Source: Daejeonella rubra (lineage in GTDB: Bacteria; Bacteroidota; Bacteroidia; Sphingobacteriales; Sphingobacteriaceae). Taken from it: a stretch of DNA of 64,000 nt. The stretch spans positions 14,450 through 78,449 of the forward strand of contig NZ_FNHH01000019.1 in assembly GCF_900103545.1 (NCBI RefSeq), written 5' to 3'. The notes under the pieces were generated by a model that worked only from the letters and a program-made list of their open reading frames with translations, did no database searches and was not told the origin of the DNA. This document shows positions 34,053-43,040 of the stretch, piece after piece. The stretch's first letter is position 1. Each line of letters opens with the position of its first letter. A program made the position numbers and the translations under genes.

Positions 34053-35258
34053 TCATACTGAATATTCATCTTTCCAGTATTGTGTTTTTTCTGTTTCTGC
34101 AGCTTGATTTCCCATGTGTACTGCTATAGCTACATCCCGACCGTTATTTACATTAGATGCAGGTTTCTTCCCTTTTAAAATACATTCTGCAAAATCCTGC
34201 AAAGCATAAGAAGTTGGATCCAATTGTTTTTCAAAAACTATTGGCTGTCCTTTTCCACCAGGAAGAACTTCAATCGTTGCTCCGGTCACACCATCAACTG
34301 TACCCAGTGTTTTTTTGGTTGCTTCAGGATAGATATATGCCTGATCTCTGAGAATTTCAATCGTTCCTTTTGATCCGAGTATTCGTATGGAATACCCTTT
34401 ATATTCATTGGAAAGGATAGATGTTACACTTGCTTTCACACCCCCCGGATATTCATAAACAAGCCTGATATTATCAAAAGTTTCTCTACCGTCTTTCCAG
34501 TAATCTATTCCACCAAAACCGGCAACTTTCAAAGGATGACTATCCTCCATCCAGTTCACGATATCTATTTCATGTGCACTAAGTTCAGAAAGAACTCCTC
34601 CGCAATATTCCTTATACATACGCCAGTTAATCGCTCGCTCCATTTTAGGGTCGCTTACCGGTTTACGCCAGTCGGAATTACGATTATACTGACATTCATA
34701 ATGACTAACCTTTCCAATCCATCCCTGTGAAAGGATCTCTTTCACTTTTAAATACATCGAATAATAGCGGTACTGATGTCCCACCTGAAAAACAAGGTTT
34801 GATCTTTCTACTCTTTTTACCAGATCAAGCGCCTGCGGAATAGTATAGGCCATGGTTTTCTCCATGTAAATATGCTTTCCGGCGGCTATGGCATCCACTG
34901 CCATCGGATAATGAAGGTACAGAGGTGTTGCGATGATCACAGCCTGAATATCCTTATCCTGGAGAAGCTTTTTATAGTCGGTATAAGATCTGGCTCCTTT
35001 TGCAGCAAGTTTCATACCACCCTGCAAGTTTTCAGGTATGATATCACAGCAGGCAATAAGCTCAAAGCCCTGAATTTTACTAAGCAATGAGGCTAATCCC
35101 TGTCCTCTGCTACCTGAACCTATGAGGCCAATTCGTATCGGACCAGTCTGGCCCAAATCACTCAGAGAGATCCCCTGATATCCAAATGCGGTTAAACCAG
35201 ATAAGGCAAGGGCACCGGTTGCAATAAATTTTCTTCGTGACTTATCTGTTGTTTTCAT
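34053..35258 (-). CDS. Tat-exported Gfo/Idh/MocA family oxidoreductase (2)
   Basis: A 401-residue paralogue with the twin-arginine signal SRRKFIATGALALSGLTAFG. Cofactor loop IRIGLIGSGSRGQGLASLL; EKP motif in IYMEKTMAYTIPQ, where the proline of EKP is replaced by Thr (EKT); WRMYKEYCGGVLSELSAHEIDIVNW holds the catalytic-type His and Asp. The EKT variant may alter cofactor or substrate handling, although the lysine itself is kept. It lies 57 bp upstream of paralogue 1 and 22 bp downstream of paralogue 3, in one operon. Confidence 0.9.
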   Translation of the reverse strand: MKTTDKSRRKFIATGALALSGLTAFGYQGISLSDLGQTGPIRIGLIGSGSRGQGLASLLSKIQGFELIACCDIIPENLQGGMKLAAKGARSYTDYKKLLQDKDIQAVIIATPLYLHYPMAVDAIAAGKHIYMEKTMAYTIPQALDLVKRVERSNLVFQVGHQYRYYSMYLKVKEILSQGWIGKVSHYECQYNRNSDWRKPVSDPKMERAINWRMYKEYCGGVLSELSAHEIDIVNWMEDSHPLKVAGFGGIDYWKDGRETFDNIRLVYEYPGGVKASVTSILSNEYKGYSIRILGSKGTIEILRDQAYIYPEATKKTLGTVDGVTGATIEVLPGGKGQPIVFEKQLDPTSYALQDFAECILKGKKPASNVNNGRDVAIAVHMGNQAAETEKTQYWKDEYSV

Positions 35259-35280
35259 TATATTTTTATCAGAATAATTT

Positions 35281-36321
35281 TTAACGCTTTAATGATGATT
35301 TGCTGAACATAGAATCAAGACTGACAGGAATTCCACCCATTTTTTTACTTGCATCTGCTGCTTCCATAAATGCACATATCTCGAGAGTTTCCTCAGAACT
35401 GACCGGCACTACCCCTGTTTTGAAAAAATCAATTATTCTTATAAGTAATGGATTATAACCACCATAGTCGCCAATAGGAGCTGTTCCTTTTTCTGCGAAT
35501 ACGGTACCTCCATATCCTGCTTTACCTGAACGGGTACCACGGAAAGTTCCTACTCTTCCATCATTCCAGGTACCGGTAACTACATCTGTATCAGCAGTAC
35601 TCACTCTTACCACTTCCTTGCAGCCTGTTCCCATAACTGTGAATAATGATTCTACACCATGAATACCATACCAGAAAAGATCTGGATGAGTACTTTCAAG
35701 GTGACATGGACTATAGGTTTCAGCACCAAGAACTTTTCCCAGCTTACCGGCAGCCAGCTCCTGAGCACCGGTGGTATATCTTAACGATGAGGAAGAGAAA
35801 ACGCCAACATTTGCTTTCTTTGCAGCCGCAAAAATTGCAGCGGCATCTGCAAGCGAAGCTGCGATTGGTTTATCAATAAAGAAGCGCTTACCCGCTTTGA
35901 TCACCTCCAGGGCTTGTTCAAGGTGTAATCGGCCATCATTAGTTTCTAAAAGAATAAAATCAACTTTTTTCAAAAGGTCAGCAATTGAGCCCGTAATTTC
36001 AACCCCCAGAGTTTTCATTTCTGCGGTATAACCCAAAATCCTGTCGGAGCTGCTCTGTATTTCCCTGCTACCATATGGATATGCCGCAACTACCTTAAAT
36101 CCTCCAAACTCAGGACCTGCAGCAGGATTATTCAGGGCCTTTGTAAAGGCGATACTATGAGAAGTATCCAATCCAATTATCCCTACCCTTGTGCCTTCTG
36201 CAAACAATAGTTTCGAAGCGGGACCAAGGTTTTCAGCAAAGCTATTCATGCCTAATCCTATACCTGCCGCAGCCAGGGCCGAAGTTTTAATGAACGATCT
36301 GCGATTTTGTTCTGAACTCAT
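35281..36321 (-). CDS. Tat-exported Gfo/Idh/MocA family oxidoreductase (3)
   Basis: A 346-residue protein with a twin-arginine signal (NRRSFIKTSALAAAGIGLG). Rossmann start TRVGIIGLDTSHSIAFTKAL with the GLDTSH variant; the central motif is FFIDKPIAASLADAAAIF (DKP instead of EKP); SLRYTTGAQELAAGKLGKV and WYGIHGVESLFTVMGTG cover the catalytic domain. This GLDTSH-type subgroup is distinct from the two downstream paralogues, so the three genes are not simple recent duplicates. It lies 138 bp after the permease gene on the same strand. Confidence 0.88.
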   Translation of the reverse strand: MSSEQNRRSFIKTSALAAAGIGLGMNSFAENLGPASKLLFAEGTRVGIIGLDTSHSIAFTKALNNPAAGPEFGGFKVVAAYPYGSREIQSSSDRILGYTAEMKTLGVEITGSIADLLKKVDFILLETNDGRLHLEQALEVIKAGKRFFIDKPIAASLADAAAIFAAAKKANVGVFSSSSLRYTTGAQELAAGKLGKVLGAETYSPCHLESTHPDLFWYGIHGVESLFTVMGTGCKEVVRVSTADTDVVTGTWNDGRVGTFRGTRSGKAGYGGTVFAEKGTAPIGDYGGYNPLLIRIIDFFKTGVVPVSSEETLEICAFMEAADASKKMGGIPVSLDSMFSKSSLKR

Positions 36322-36459
36322 TTTAATATAAAATTATCGATGTGTTATTCAAATACTTTTCTCTATAAGTGCTAGAGATGATTTCACACATGAAAAGTAG
36401 AATAAACATCCCGGTTTTGCAAATTATGAACCTGCGATTTTAATAGCATATCACTAAGG

Positions 36460-37794
36460 TTACCTAACTTCAGCCTGAATAGGCGTCATTTTAGGAGCCA
36501 AAACCCGAAACATCAAAAACCAGGCGATCAGATAGGCCGTTCCACAGAACAGAAAAAGAATGTAATACCCTGTTTGAACATCGCCCTGAGCTTTATAATA
36601 ATCAAGCAAGGCACCGGCAGATTTCGCCACTGTGATACTTCCAAAACCGCCGAACATTCCACCGATTCCGATTACAGCTCCAATAGATCTCTTTGGGAAC
36701 ATGTCTGAAACCGTGGTCAGAATATTGGCCGACCATGCCTGATGTGCAGACATAGCAATACCAATAATAATGACGGCATACCACATATCATAGGAGCCTG
36801 CTGCCTGTGAGAACATCACTAAAATTGGGAACAATGCATAAATAAACATGGATGTTTTTCTGGCGCGAACCATGCTCCAGCCTTTGGTATTCATGAACCA
36901 CATGGGCAGCCATCCACCTGCAACACTACCAACACCTGCCATCAGATAAACCACTGCAACAGGAAAACTTATCTCCATTCCAACAAGACCATATTCGGAA
37001 ATTAAGAAGGCAGGAAGCCAGAATAAGAAGAACCACCATACTCCATCAGATAAAAATTTACCGACAGCAAAGGCCCAGGTTTGTTTATACGTCAATAATT
37101 TACTCCAAGGAATATCTGCCTGGGGTTCAGTACCCTCAGCCAATACAGACTCCCCGTCGCTGTTAATATGTTCAAGCTCTGCAGCATTAACCAGCTTATG
37201 CTTGTCGGGCGAATTATAAAGAAGGAACCAGAAAATAAGCCATAAAAATCCGACAGCTCCGGTCAGAATAAAAGCCATTTGCCAGCTATAACTTATCGCT
37301 ATCCAGGGCACTATCAAAGGAGCTATCACCGCTCCAATATTGGTCCCGCTATTAAATATACCTGTTGCAAAGGCTCTTTCCTTCTTTGGAAACCACTCTG
37401 CCACCACTTTAATAGCTGCAGGAAAGTTTCCGGCTTCTGTCACTCCCAAAAATGCTCTTACCACCCCAAAGCCAAAGGTAGATGTTGCAAATGCATGCAT
37501 GATAGACGCGATGCTCCATAGGATCAGGGATATCGCATAGCCAAGTTTACTGCCGATCTTATCAATAATACTTCCCACACCCAGCATCCCCAGGGCATAA
37601 GCCAGCTGGAATGAAGCCACAATATTTGAATAATCTGATTCCGACCAATTAAATTCCTTCTCAAGCATAGGCTTTAACAAGCTTATGACTTGTCTGTCGA
37701 GATAATTGATGGTTGTAGCGAAAAAGACCAGGGAACATATCGTCCAGCGATAATTCGTCATTGGCTGCAGGCTGGTTAATATGGGCACTTTCAT
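36460..37794 (-). CDS. hexuronate-type MFS permease (ACS family)
   Basis: A 444-residue, twelve-helix permease with the ACS/ExuT signatures TTINYLDRQVISLLKPMLEKEF, GVTEAGNFPAAIKVVAEWFPKKERAFATGIFNSG and GAVIAPLIVPWIAISYSWQMAF. It begins 21 bp after the stop of uxaC, so hexuronate (galacturonate/glucuronate) uptake is the most likely role. It resembles the second permease of this region (31206-32480) throughout, including the same N-terminal motif, which suggests an old duplication with specialisation. The symbol exuT would be plausible but is not proven. Confidence 0.9.
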   Translation of the reverse strand: MKVPILTSLQPMTNYRWTICSLVFFATTINYLDRQVISLLKPMLEKEFNWSESDYSNIVASFQLAYALGMLGVGSIIDKIGSKLGYAISLILWSIASIMHAFATSTFGFGVVRAFLGVTEAGNFPAAIKVVAEWFPKKERAFATGIFNSGTNIGAVIAPLIVPWIAISYSWQMAFILTGAVGFLWLIFWFLLYNSPDKHKLVNAAELEHINSDGESVLAEGTEPQADIPWSKLLTYKQTWAFAVGKFLSDGVWWFFLFWLPAFLISEYGLVGMEISFPVAVVYLMAGVGSVAGGWLPMWFMNTKGWSMVRARKTSMFIYALFPILVMFSQAAGSYDMWYAVIIIGIAMSAHQAWSANILTTVSDMFPKRSIGAVIGIGGMFGGFGSITVAKSAGALLDYYKAQGDVQTGYYILFLFCGTAYLIAWFLMFRVLAPKMTPIQAEVR

Positions 37795-37815
37795 TCAGAC
37801 CGGTTTTTATATTTA

Positions 37816-39216
37816 TCAGGAATTAAAATATTTCTTTGCGTTAAAGTAGCAAATATTCTCAACCATTTTACCAAGCCAATCTATGTCAGCAGGTAACTCA
37901 CCATTTTCAACATCATTCCCAATTAGATTACAGAGGATTCTCCTGAAATATTCATGTCTTGGATAGGAAAGAAAGCTTCTTGAATCGGTGATCATACCAA
38001 CAAACCGGCCTAACAGGCCCATATTAGATAATGCATTGATCTGATCAATGATTCCATGTTTCTGATCAAGAAACCACCAGGCTGCTCCAAACTGGATCTT
38101 TCCTGCTACTGTACCATCATTAAAATTACCTGCCATGGCAGCAACCATTTCATTATCAGCCGGATTGAGATTATAAAGTATGGTCTTTGTCAGTCTGTTT
38201 GTTGAATCCAGCTTGTTTAAAAATTTTGAAAGGCTCACCGCCTGTGAAAAATCACCAATGGAATCGAATCCGGTATCGGGACCAAGCTCGCCTAACAGTC
38301 TCGAATTATTATTCCTTAGTGCACCCACATGATATTGCTGAACCCAGCCTTTTTCATGATCCCAAATGGCCAGGTTAATAAGCATGCATGACTTAAACTT
38401 TAACACTTCAGAAGCACTTAAAACCTCCAGATCAAGGATCTTACTAAAGATACCCTCGATTTCAGCATCTGTATATTCTTCACAATAAAGCTGCTCAATT
38501 CCATGGTCAGAAACATTACAACCATTTTGAGCAAAGAAATCATGCCTGCTCTTCAGAGCATCCAGAAACTGCCTGAAATCAGTTATTTGCTGCCCTGAAA
38601 TTTCACCCAGTTTTTTAATGTAGGAACTAAACTCAGGTATATTATCTGCATTCATTGCCTTATCAGGTCTGAATGATGGCAAAACTTTAGTAAAAAAACC
38701 ATCTGCCCTGATCTTCTGATGAGATAACAGATCATCAAGAGGGTCGTCTGTAGTTCCAATACTTTCAACATTCATTTTTTCAATCAGACGGCGAACAGAA
38801 TATTCCGGAGTCTGGAGTTTTGCAGTACATTCATCATATATCTTTCTTGCGGTAGCCGGAGATAGAATATCATAAACATCAAAATACCTTTGCAGTTCCA
38901 GATGTGTCCAGTGGTAAAGCGGATTTCTTAAAGTATAAGGAACGGTTTCGGCCCATTTTTCAAATTTTTCATAATCGCTCGCATCGCCTGTTATATATTT
39001 TTCAGGAATACCATTGGCCCGCATGGCACGCCATTTATAATGGTCTCCATACAACCATATTTGCGCTAAATTTTTGAAGTTTGAATCTTCTGCAATCTGG
39101 TTTGGGGGAAGATGGCAATGATAATCTATGATTGGCAGTCTGGCAGCAAAATTATGATAAAGTGTTTTTGCTGTTGTGGTTTCAAGTAGAAAGTCCTGGT
39201 CTAAAAATGTCTTCAT
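37816..39216 (-). CDS. uxaC: glucuronate/galacturonate isomerase UxaC
   Basis: Cytosolic aldose-ketose isomerase of uronate catabolism (D-glucuronate to D-fructuronate, D-galacturonate to D-tagaturonate). The 466 residues match the family. Key blocks: IIDYHCHLPPNQIAED with the metal-binding HxH, YLTG-like KYITGDASDYEKFEKWAETVPYTLRNPLYHWTHLEL, TTDDPLDDL, and the C-terminal GMITDSRSFLSYPRHEYFRRILC. The reductase and dehydratase steps (uxaB/uxuB, uxaA/uxuA) and kdgK are not in the window. It heads the minus-strand unit with the permease and the three Tat-type oxidoreductases. Confidence 0.96.
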   Translation of the reverse strand: MKTFLDQDFLLETTTAKTLYHNFAARLPIIDYHCHLPPNQIAEDSNFKNLAQIWLYGDHYKWRAMRANGIPEKYITGDASDYEKFEKWAETVPYTLRNPLYHWTHLELQRYFDVYDILSPATARKIYDECTAKLQTPEYSVRRLIEKMNVESIGTTDDPLDDLLSHQKIRADGFFTKVLPSFRPDKAMNADNIPEFSSYIKKLGEISGQQITDFRQFLDALKSRHDFFAQNGCNVSDHGIEQLYCEEYTDAEIEGIFSKILDLEVLSASEVLKFKSCMLINLAIWDHEKGWVQQYHVGALRNNNSRLLGELGPDTGFDSIGDFSQAVSLSKFLNKLDSTNRLTKTILYNLNPADNEMVAAMAGNFNDGTVAGKIQFGAAWWFLDQKHGIIDQINALSNMGLLGRFVGMITDSRSFLSYPRHEYFRRILCNLIGNDVENGELPADIDWLGKMVENICYFNAKKYFNS

Positions 39217-39443
39217 TTGTTTTTATTCTCAAGGTCGGATTGTATTAAACATGCCTGTACCGTAAAGCAATATGGTAAATTTTCTTCTTAAAACTACCCA
39301 AAATCAATTCGATAGATCATACGCATGCTCACCCTGCTACATGAAATTAATAATCTGAGCCAAAAAATCACTAACTTATTATCTTTAAGAGTGCAATAAA
39401 AATGAATTGATTTTCAGGAGTCAATTCAATATAAATTATACAG
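39217..39443. other. divergent intergenic region uxaC / CaCA antiporter
   Basis: 227 bp, AT-rich, which must hold promoters in both directions. I see no exact TAnnTTTG box or convincing palindrome for a uronate repressor. No RNA gene recognised. Confidence 0.4.
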
Positions 39444-40460
39444 ATGAATTCAATTGTCCTCCTGATAGCAGGTTTTATTTTATGTTCGGCTTTAATTACC
39501 TACAGTGGAACCCGGCTTTCTAAATATGGGGACATAATTGCTGAATTAACTGGAATGGGCAAAGCCTGGATGGGACTGATCCTAATGGCAGCTGTAACCT
39601 CACTTCCCGAGCTATTTACAGGTTTCAGTGCTATAGTATTGATAGATTCTCCGGACATTGCTGTTGGAAGTATCATGGGAAGTCTTTCCTTTAACCTGGT
39701 AATTTTAGCTGTACTGGACTATTTTGTACCGGGCAAACCACTTTCATCAGTAGTGACCAAAAGCCATGTTCTCGCAGGATTTTTCGGTATGATTCTGATT
39801 GTTCTCTCGATCATCGGAATATTATATGGAGACCTTATGCCTGACATAGGCTGGTTTAGTACTTTTCCGGTTTTGCTTATCATCCTCTATTTGTTAACTA
39901 TCCGGATCATTTATGAAAATGACCGAAAATTTTCTACAGATACAATTCAGGGAGTCAACACGGAATACCGTGATAGATATAAGGACATTAATTTGAAGAT
40001 CGCAATCAAACGATATGTCTATTATGCCCTCCTTGTAATTGCGGGAGCCATATTGCTGCCTTATTTTGCCGATGAGCTTGCTACAAGAACAGGCATGAGT
40101 GAATCATTTGTTGGAACACTTCTGGTTGCAGCAACCACCTCATTGCCCGAACTGGTTATATCAATTGCCGCTGTCAGAATGGGCAGCATGGACATGGCTG
40201 TTGGCAATCTTTTAGGAAGTAATATTTTCAATATGCTAATCCTGGCCATTAATGATCTATTGTACACCAAGGGGAAATTATTACTGGTAAGCGATCCAAA
40301 TCATGCACTAAGTGGCCTTGTTACCTTACTTATGACCGCCGTGGTTGGTGTAAGTATATTGATCGGTTCTCCAAAAAAGAGGTTTGTTTTAGGTATTGAT
40401 GCAATTATTCTGATCATACTTTATATCACCCTGATATTATCATTATACCACTTAGGGTAG
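39444..40460 (+). CDS. sodium/calcium exchanger (CaCA) family protein
   Basis: Inner-membrane cation antiporter of 338 residues with about ten helices. Both alpha-repeats are clear: AAVTSLPELFTGFSAIVLIDSPDIAVGSIMGSLSFN (residues ~49-84) and AATTSLPELVISIAAVRMGSMDMAVGNLLGSNIFN (~228-262), with the Glu and Asp/Ser-Asn cation-site residues. The first repeat has GSLSFN where many relatives have GSNIFN, so one Asn ligand is missing there. The size fits the YrbG-type bacterial branch. It is alone on its strand, convergent with the Crp/Fnr gene. Confidence 0.9.
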   Translation: MNSIVLLIAGFILCSALITYSGTRLSKYGDIIAELTGMGKAWMGLILMAAVTSLPELFTGFSAIVLIDSPDIAVGSIMGSLSFNLVILAVLDYFVPGKPLSSVVTKSHVLAGFFGMILIVLSIIGILYGDLMPDIGWFSTFPVLLIILYLLTIRIIYENDRKFSTDTIQGVNTEYRDRYKDINLKIAIKRYVYYALLVIAGAILLPYFADELATRTGMSESFVGTLLVAATTSLPELVISIAAVRMGSMDMAVGNLLGSNIFNMLILAINDLLYTKGKLLLVSDPNHALSGLVTLLMTAVVGVSILIGSPKKRFVLGIDAIILIILYITLILSLYHLG

Positions 40461-40490
40461 GACAGTCTGGTACTTTTTTTCAGAATCAGA

Positions 40491-41126
40491 TCAGGAAAAA
40501 GAAGCAAGTAGTTTTATTTCATTTCTATAAAGAATGATTTTCTCATCGTTTTCGAGCTGCTTTAAAAGTCTGGAAATAACTACCCTTGAAGTAGCCAGTT
40601 CGTCAGCGATTAAATTATGAGAGGCCTTGATAACACTGGAACCGCTCATTCGTTGTTTTTCTTTTAAATAGGCTATAAGTCTTTCATCGAGTTTATGAAA
40701 CGCGATACTTTCAATTGATTTCAATAGTTCTATGAAGCGCTCATTGAAACTGCGCATGATATAGTTTTTCCAGCTTGGGTAGGTACAAAGCCAATCATCC
40801 AGCTTGAGATGGGGAATCGCAATTAGTTCAACATTATCTTCAGCTACCGCCCTAACTTCACTTTTCTTGGCTTCCAGACAACAACTATAAGCCATTGAAC
40901 AGCTTTCATTACTTGACAAATAGTATAAAAGGATCTCATTTTCCTTTTCATCCAAACGGGATACCTTCACAGTACCTTGCAGAACAATTGGCATCATGCG
41001 GACATATTTGCCATAATCCATGATCAGATCACCTTCCTTAAAGGTTTGAAAGATCCCGAACTGTTGTATCTCAGTTATTAACTGAGGTTCAAAAATACTC
41101 TTAAGCTTATCCAGATTAGCTATCAT
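40491..41126 (-). CDS. Crp/Fnr-family transcriptional regulator with three clustered cysteines
   Basis: A 211-residue regulator: cyclic-nucleotide-binding-type beta barrel (about 15-120), long dimer helix (125-155) and winged helix-turn-helix with NLIADELATSRVVISRLLKQLEN. The barrel carries Cys76, Cys82 and Cys83 in ESCSMAYSCCLEAKKSEV, with Cys114 further on. There is no FNR-type N-terminal cysteine cluster, and cAMP-contact residues are not evident. In the recognition helix the Ser-Arg of FNR (S212, R213) is kept, but the FNR Glu209 position is Val, which fits a half-site other than TTGAT. The start overlaps the porin stop by 1 bp (TGATG). As the last gene of the sulfur operon it is probably autoregulated, and it is my candidate for the GTAAC-N4-GTTAC sites at four promoters. 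Confidence 0.88.
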   Translation of the reverse strand: MIANLDKLKSIFEPQLITEIQQFGIFQTFKEGDLIMDYGKYVRMMPIVLQGTVKVSRLDEKENEILLYYLSSNESCSMAYSCCLEAKKSEVRAVAEDNVELIAIPHLKLDDWLCTYPSWKNYIMRSFNERFIELLKSIESIAFHKLDERLIAYLKEKQRMSGSSVIKASHNLIADELATSRVVISRLLKQLENDEKIILYRNEIKLLASFS

Positions 41127-42556
41127 CAGAAATGAAAGTTTAAAACAAAATTAGTTTGAAACATATTTACCTTATTGATCACCATTTTACTATTACCATA
41201 GGTTTCGCCGCCATTGATCTTAGCTACCAGGAGGAGTTGGGCTTCGAGACCTTTCAATGCTTTAGCAAAGGTATATCTAAAATCTGTATTTATCTGGGTA
41301 TATGAAGGAAGACCATATTTGTTCAGGGCATAGTTCTTTACATCTGGTAGCTTATAATAACCTACTGCAATTGATGTTTTAAAGCCAGATTCCGGAAATT
41401 TATGGTCCAATTTAGCCATAAATGCATGTAAATCTCCAAAGCCTTCATTTCGCTCGCGTGGAAGAAATGTAAAGAATGGGTCTCTTCCCCATTCTCTTGG
41501 AACCAAATAGCGCCCATCAGCAGTAATGCGGTTATAATTCAGAGAAGTCTCCCAGGTATTATTTTTCAGAGCCAGTTTAGCACCAAAACTTAATGACCTG
41601 GAATCCTTTAAAAAATAGCTGGCTGATTGGTCCTGATTACCGCCATCATGTATGGCATCCTGTTTAATTAATTGGGCCGCAGCAATGAAGTTTGTTTTAT
41701 TTTTTAGTGGCAAAACGAGATCGGTCTGTAACATCGCTGTATTAAAAACATTTTCGGTGTACATATCCCAGGCCTGGAGTTTTAATTGCTTTGTCAGATT
41801 GGTTTTTATCCCCATTAAAGCCACACCATTACTTTTAATATTGTTCGGGTATTTTGATGGAGTACCATCCGGATTTAAACCTGCAGAGTATGCCCCGATT
41901 GTTTCCCCGATAGTATACCATTTGGTTGTACTCCGGGGTGAGATGGCATACAGCCAGCCCCCTTCAATCTTTAAGCCCTTTATTTCATTGATCTCGGCCC
42001 AGAAACCTTCCGTTCCGGTTGGCCTCATTCTGCCGTCCTGAAGATTAATAAATGGAGTATTGAGTAATTGGCGGCCGAAGATCAGCGATGATTTATTAAC
42101 ATGATATTTAAGATAAAATTCTTCCAGACGATCAATATCACTTTTATTTTTGGGATCCTCCAGATCAAATAAGCCAATCTCATAGCGGTTGAATTGTCCG
42201 CTTGTTGGATCTGCCTTTGTCATATCAGATGAACCAATATTGAAAATATAAAACCCGCTTATTGCAAATTGAAAGTTATGAAACCTGGCAGTTTCAAACC
42301 TTAAACCACCACCGGCAGCATTTGCATAGTAGTCTGTAAGTTCGCCTTCATTTACAGTATTCATAAAAAAATACCTGAAATGACCCTGCACCTTACCTCC
42401 CTTAAATGCCCCAAGTAAGGAACCACTATCCGCTTCATTAGTTTCTTTGCCTTTGTACATTTCAGGACGCTCGCTGACATCCTGATGTTGAGCCTTAGCA
42501 TTCTCAAACTGAAAAAAAATAAGGCATAGCAAAGCCAGGTAGAAAATAGATCTCAT
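41126..42556 (-). CDS. OprD-type outer-membrane porin
   Basis: A 476-residue outer-membrane barrel protein with a signal peptide ending in ENAKAQ. Features of the OprD-like porin family include KVQGHFRYFFMNTVNEG, GGGLRFETARFHNFQFAISGFY, the LEEFYLKYHVNKSSLIFGRQLLNTPFINLQDGRM strand pair with the conserved GRQ, and a C-terminal strand ending in NFHF with terminal Phe. In the sulfur operon it probably admits thiosulfate or another small anion to the periplasm, where SoxB-like, TsdA-like and DsrE-like proteins act. This role is inferred from context. Confidence 0.86.
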   Translation of the reverse strand: MRSIFYLALLCLIFFQFENAKAQHQDVSERPEMYKGKETNEADSGSLLGAFKGGKVQGHFRYFFMNTVNEGELTDYYANAAGGGLRFETARFHNFQFAISGFYIFNIGSSDMTKADPTSGQFNRYEIGLFDLEDPKNKSDIDRLEEFYLKYHVNKSSLIFGRQLLNTPFINLQDGRMRPTGTEGFWAEINEIKGLKIEGGWLYAISPRSTTKWYTIGETIGAYSAGLNPDGTPSKYPNNIKSNGVALMGIKTNLTKQLKLQAWDMYTENVFNTAMLQTDLVLPLKNKTNFIAAAQLIKQDAIHDGGNQDQSASYFLKDSRSLSFGAKLALKNNTWETSLNYNRITADGRYLVPREWGRDPFFTFLPRERNEGFGDLHAFMAKLDHKFPESGFKTSIAVGYYKLPDVKNYALNKYGLPSYTQINTDFRYTFAKALKGLEAQLLLVAKINGGETYGNSKMVINKVNMFQTNFVLNFHF

Positions 42557-42592
42557 TTAAATTAGATTTAATCGGACGGCAGAATATTGGTG

Positions 42593-43030
42593 TTATAACT
42601 TAATATAACTCCAGCCTTCCTGTTGTTTTTTTGCAATTTCCAGAACCCCTGAGGTTACGGTACCAGCTCCTGCAACTAACTCTTCTTTAGTGACATTTCT
42701 CTTTTTCATAGCAAATTCACATGCTACAAAACTCACTCCTTTATCAGCATACATTTTGATCTGATCCTGAATGACGCAGGTCTTTTTCACCAGCATATTT
42801 AGTCCTCCTCCGTGGCAAACCACTTCAAATTTTGTGTCAGGTGCCACACTAAAATAGTTCTTTAACTGGCTCATCAATGTCTGATGGATCACCGTATCTG
42901 CTGAAGTGAGCTGAAAAACAATTTTCAGTCCATGATAGTTAGCGGCAGAGGCCATCTGACCGTTTGCTGATTGAGCACTCAGGCTATTTGAAACAACAAA
43001 CAGCAGAATTACAAGAAGGATTTTTTTCAT
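42593..43030 (-). CDS. exported DsrE-like sulfurtransferase-family protein
   Basis: A 145-residue protein with a signal peptide (MKKILLVILLFVVSNSLSAQ) followed by a DsrE/DsrF-like alpha/beta domain: LKIVFQLTSADTVIHQTLM, FEVVCHGGGLNMLV, then GVSFVACEFAMKKRNV and GVLEIAKKQQEGWSYIKL. DsrE-type proteins carry sulfane sulfur on a cysteine; the candidates are Cys71 (VVCHG), the Cys of KKTCVIQ and the Cys of VACEFAM. Most known DsrE proteins are cytoplasmic; this one is exported and sits between the porin and SoxB-like genes, so it could be the periplasmic sulfur carrier that replaces SoxYZ. That idea is speculative. Confidence 0.85.
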   Translation of the reverse strand: MKKILLVILLFVVSNSLSAQSANGQMASAANYHGLKIVFQLTSADTVIHQTLMSQLKNYFSVAPDTKFEVVCHGGGLNMLVKKTCVIQDQIKMYADKGVSFVACEFAMKKRNVTKEELVAGAGTVTSGVLEIAKKQQEGWSYIKL

Positions 43031-43040
43031 CTTTGTTTAT

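Noticed and set aside
41652..42041. 129-codon plus-strand frame opposite the porin gene
   Set aside because: No domain, no promoter, and antisense to a signal-peptide-bearing barrel protein with clear family pattern.
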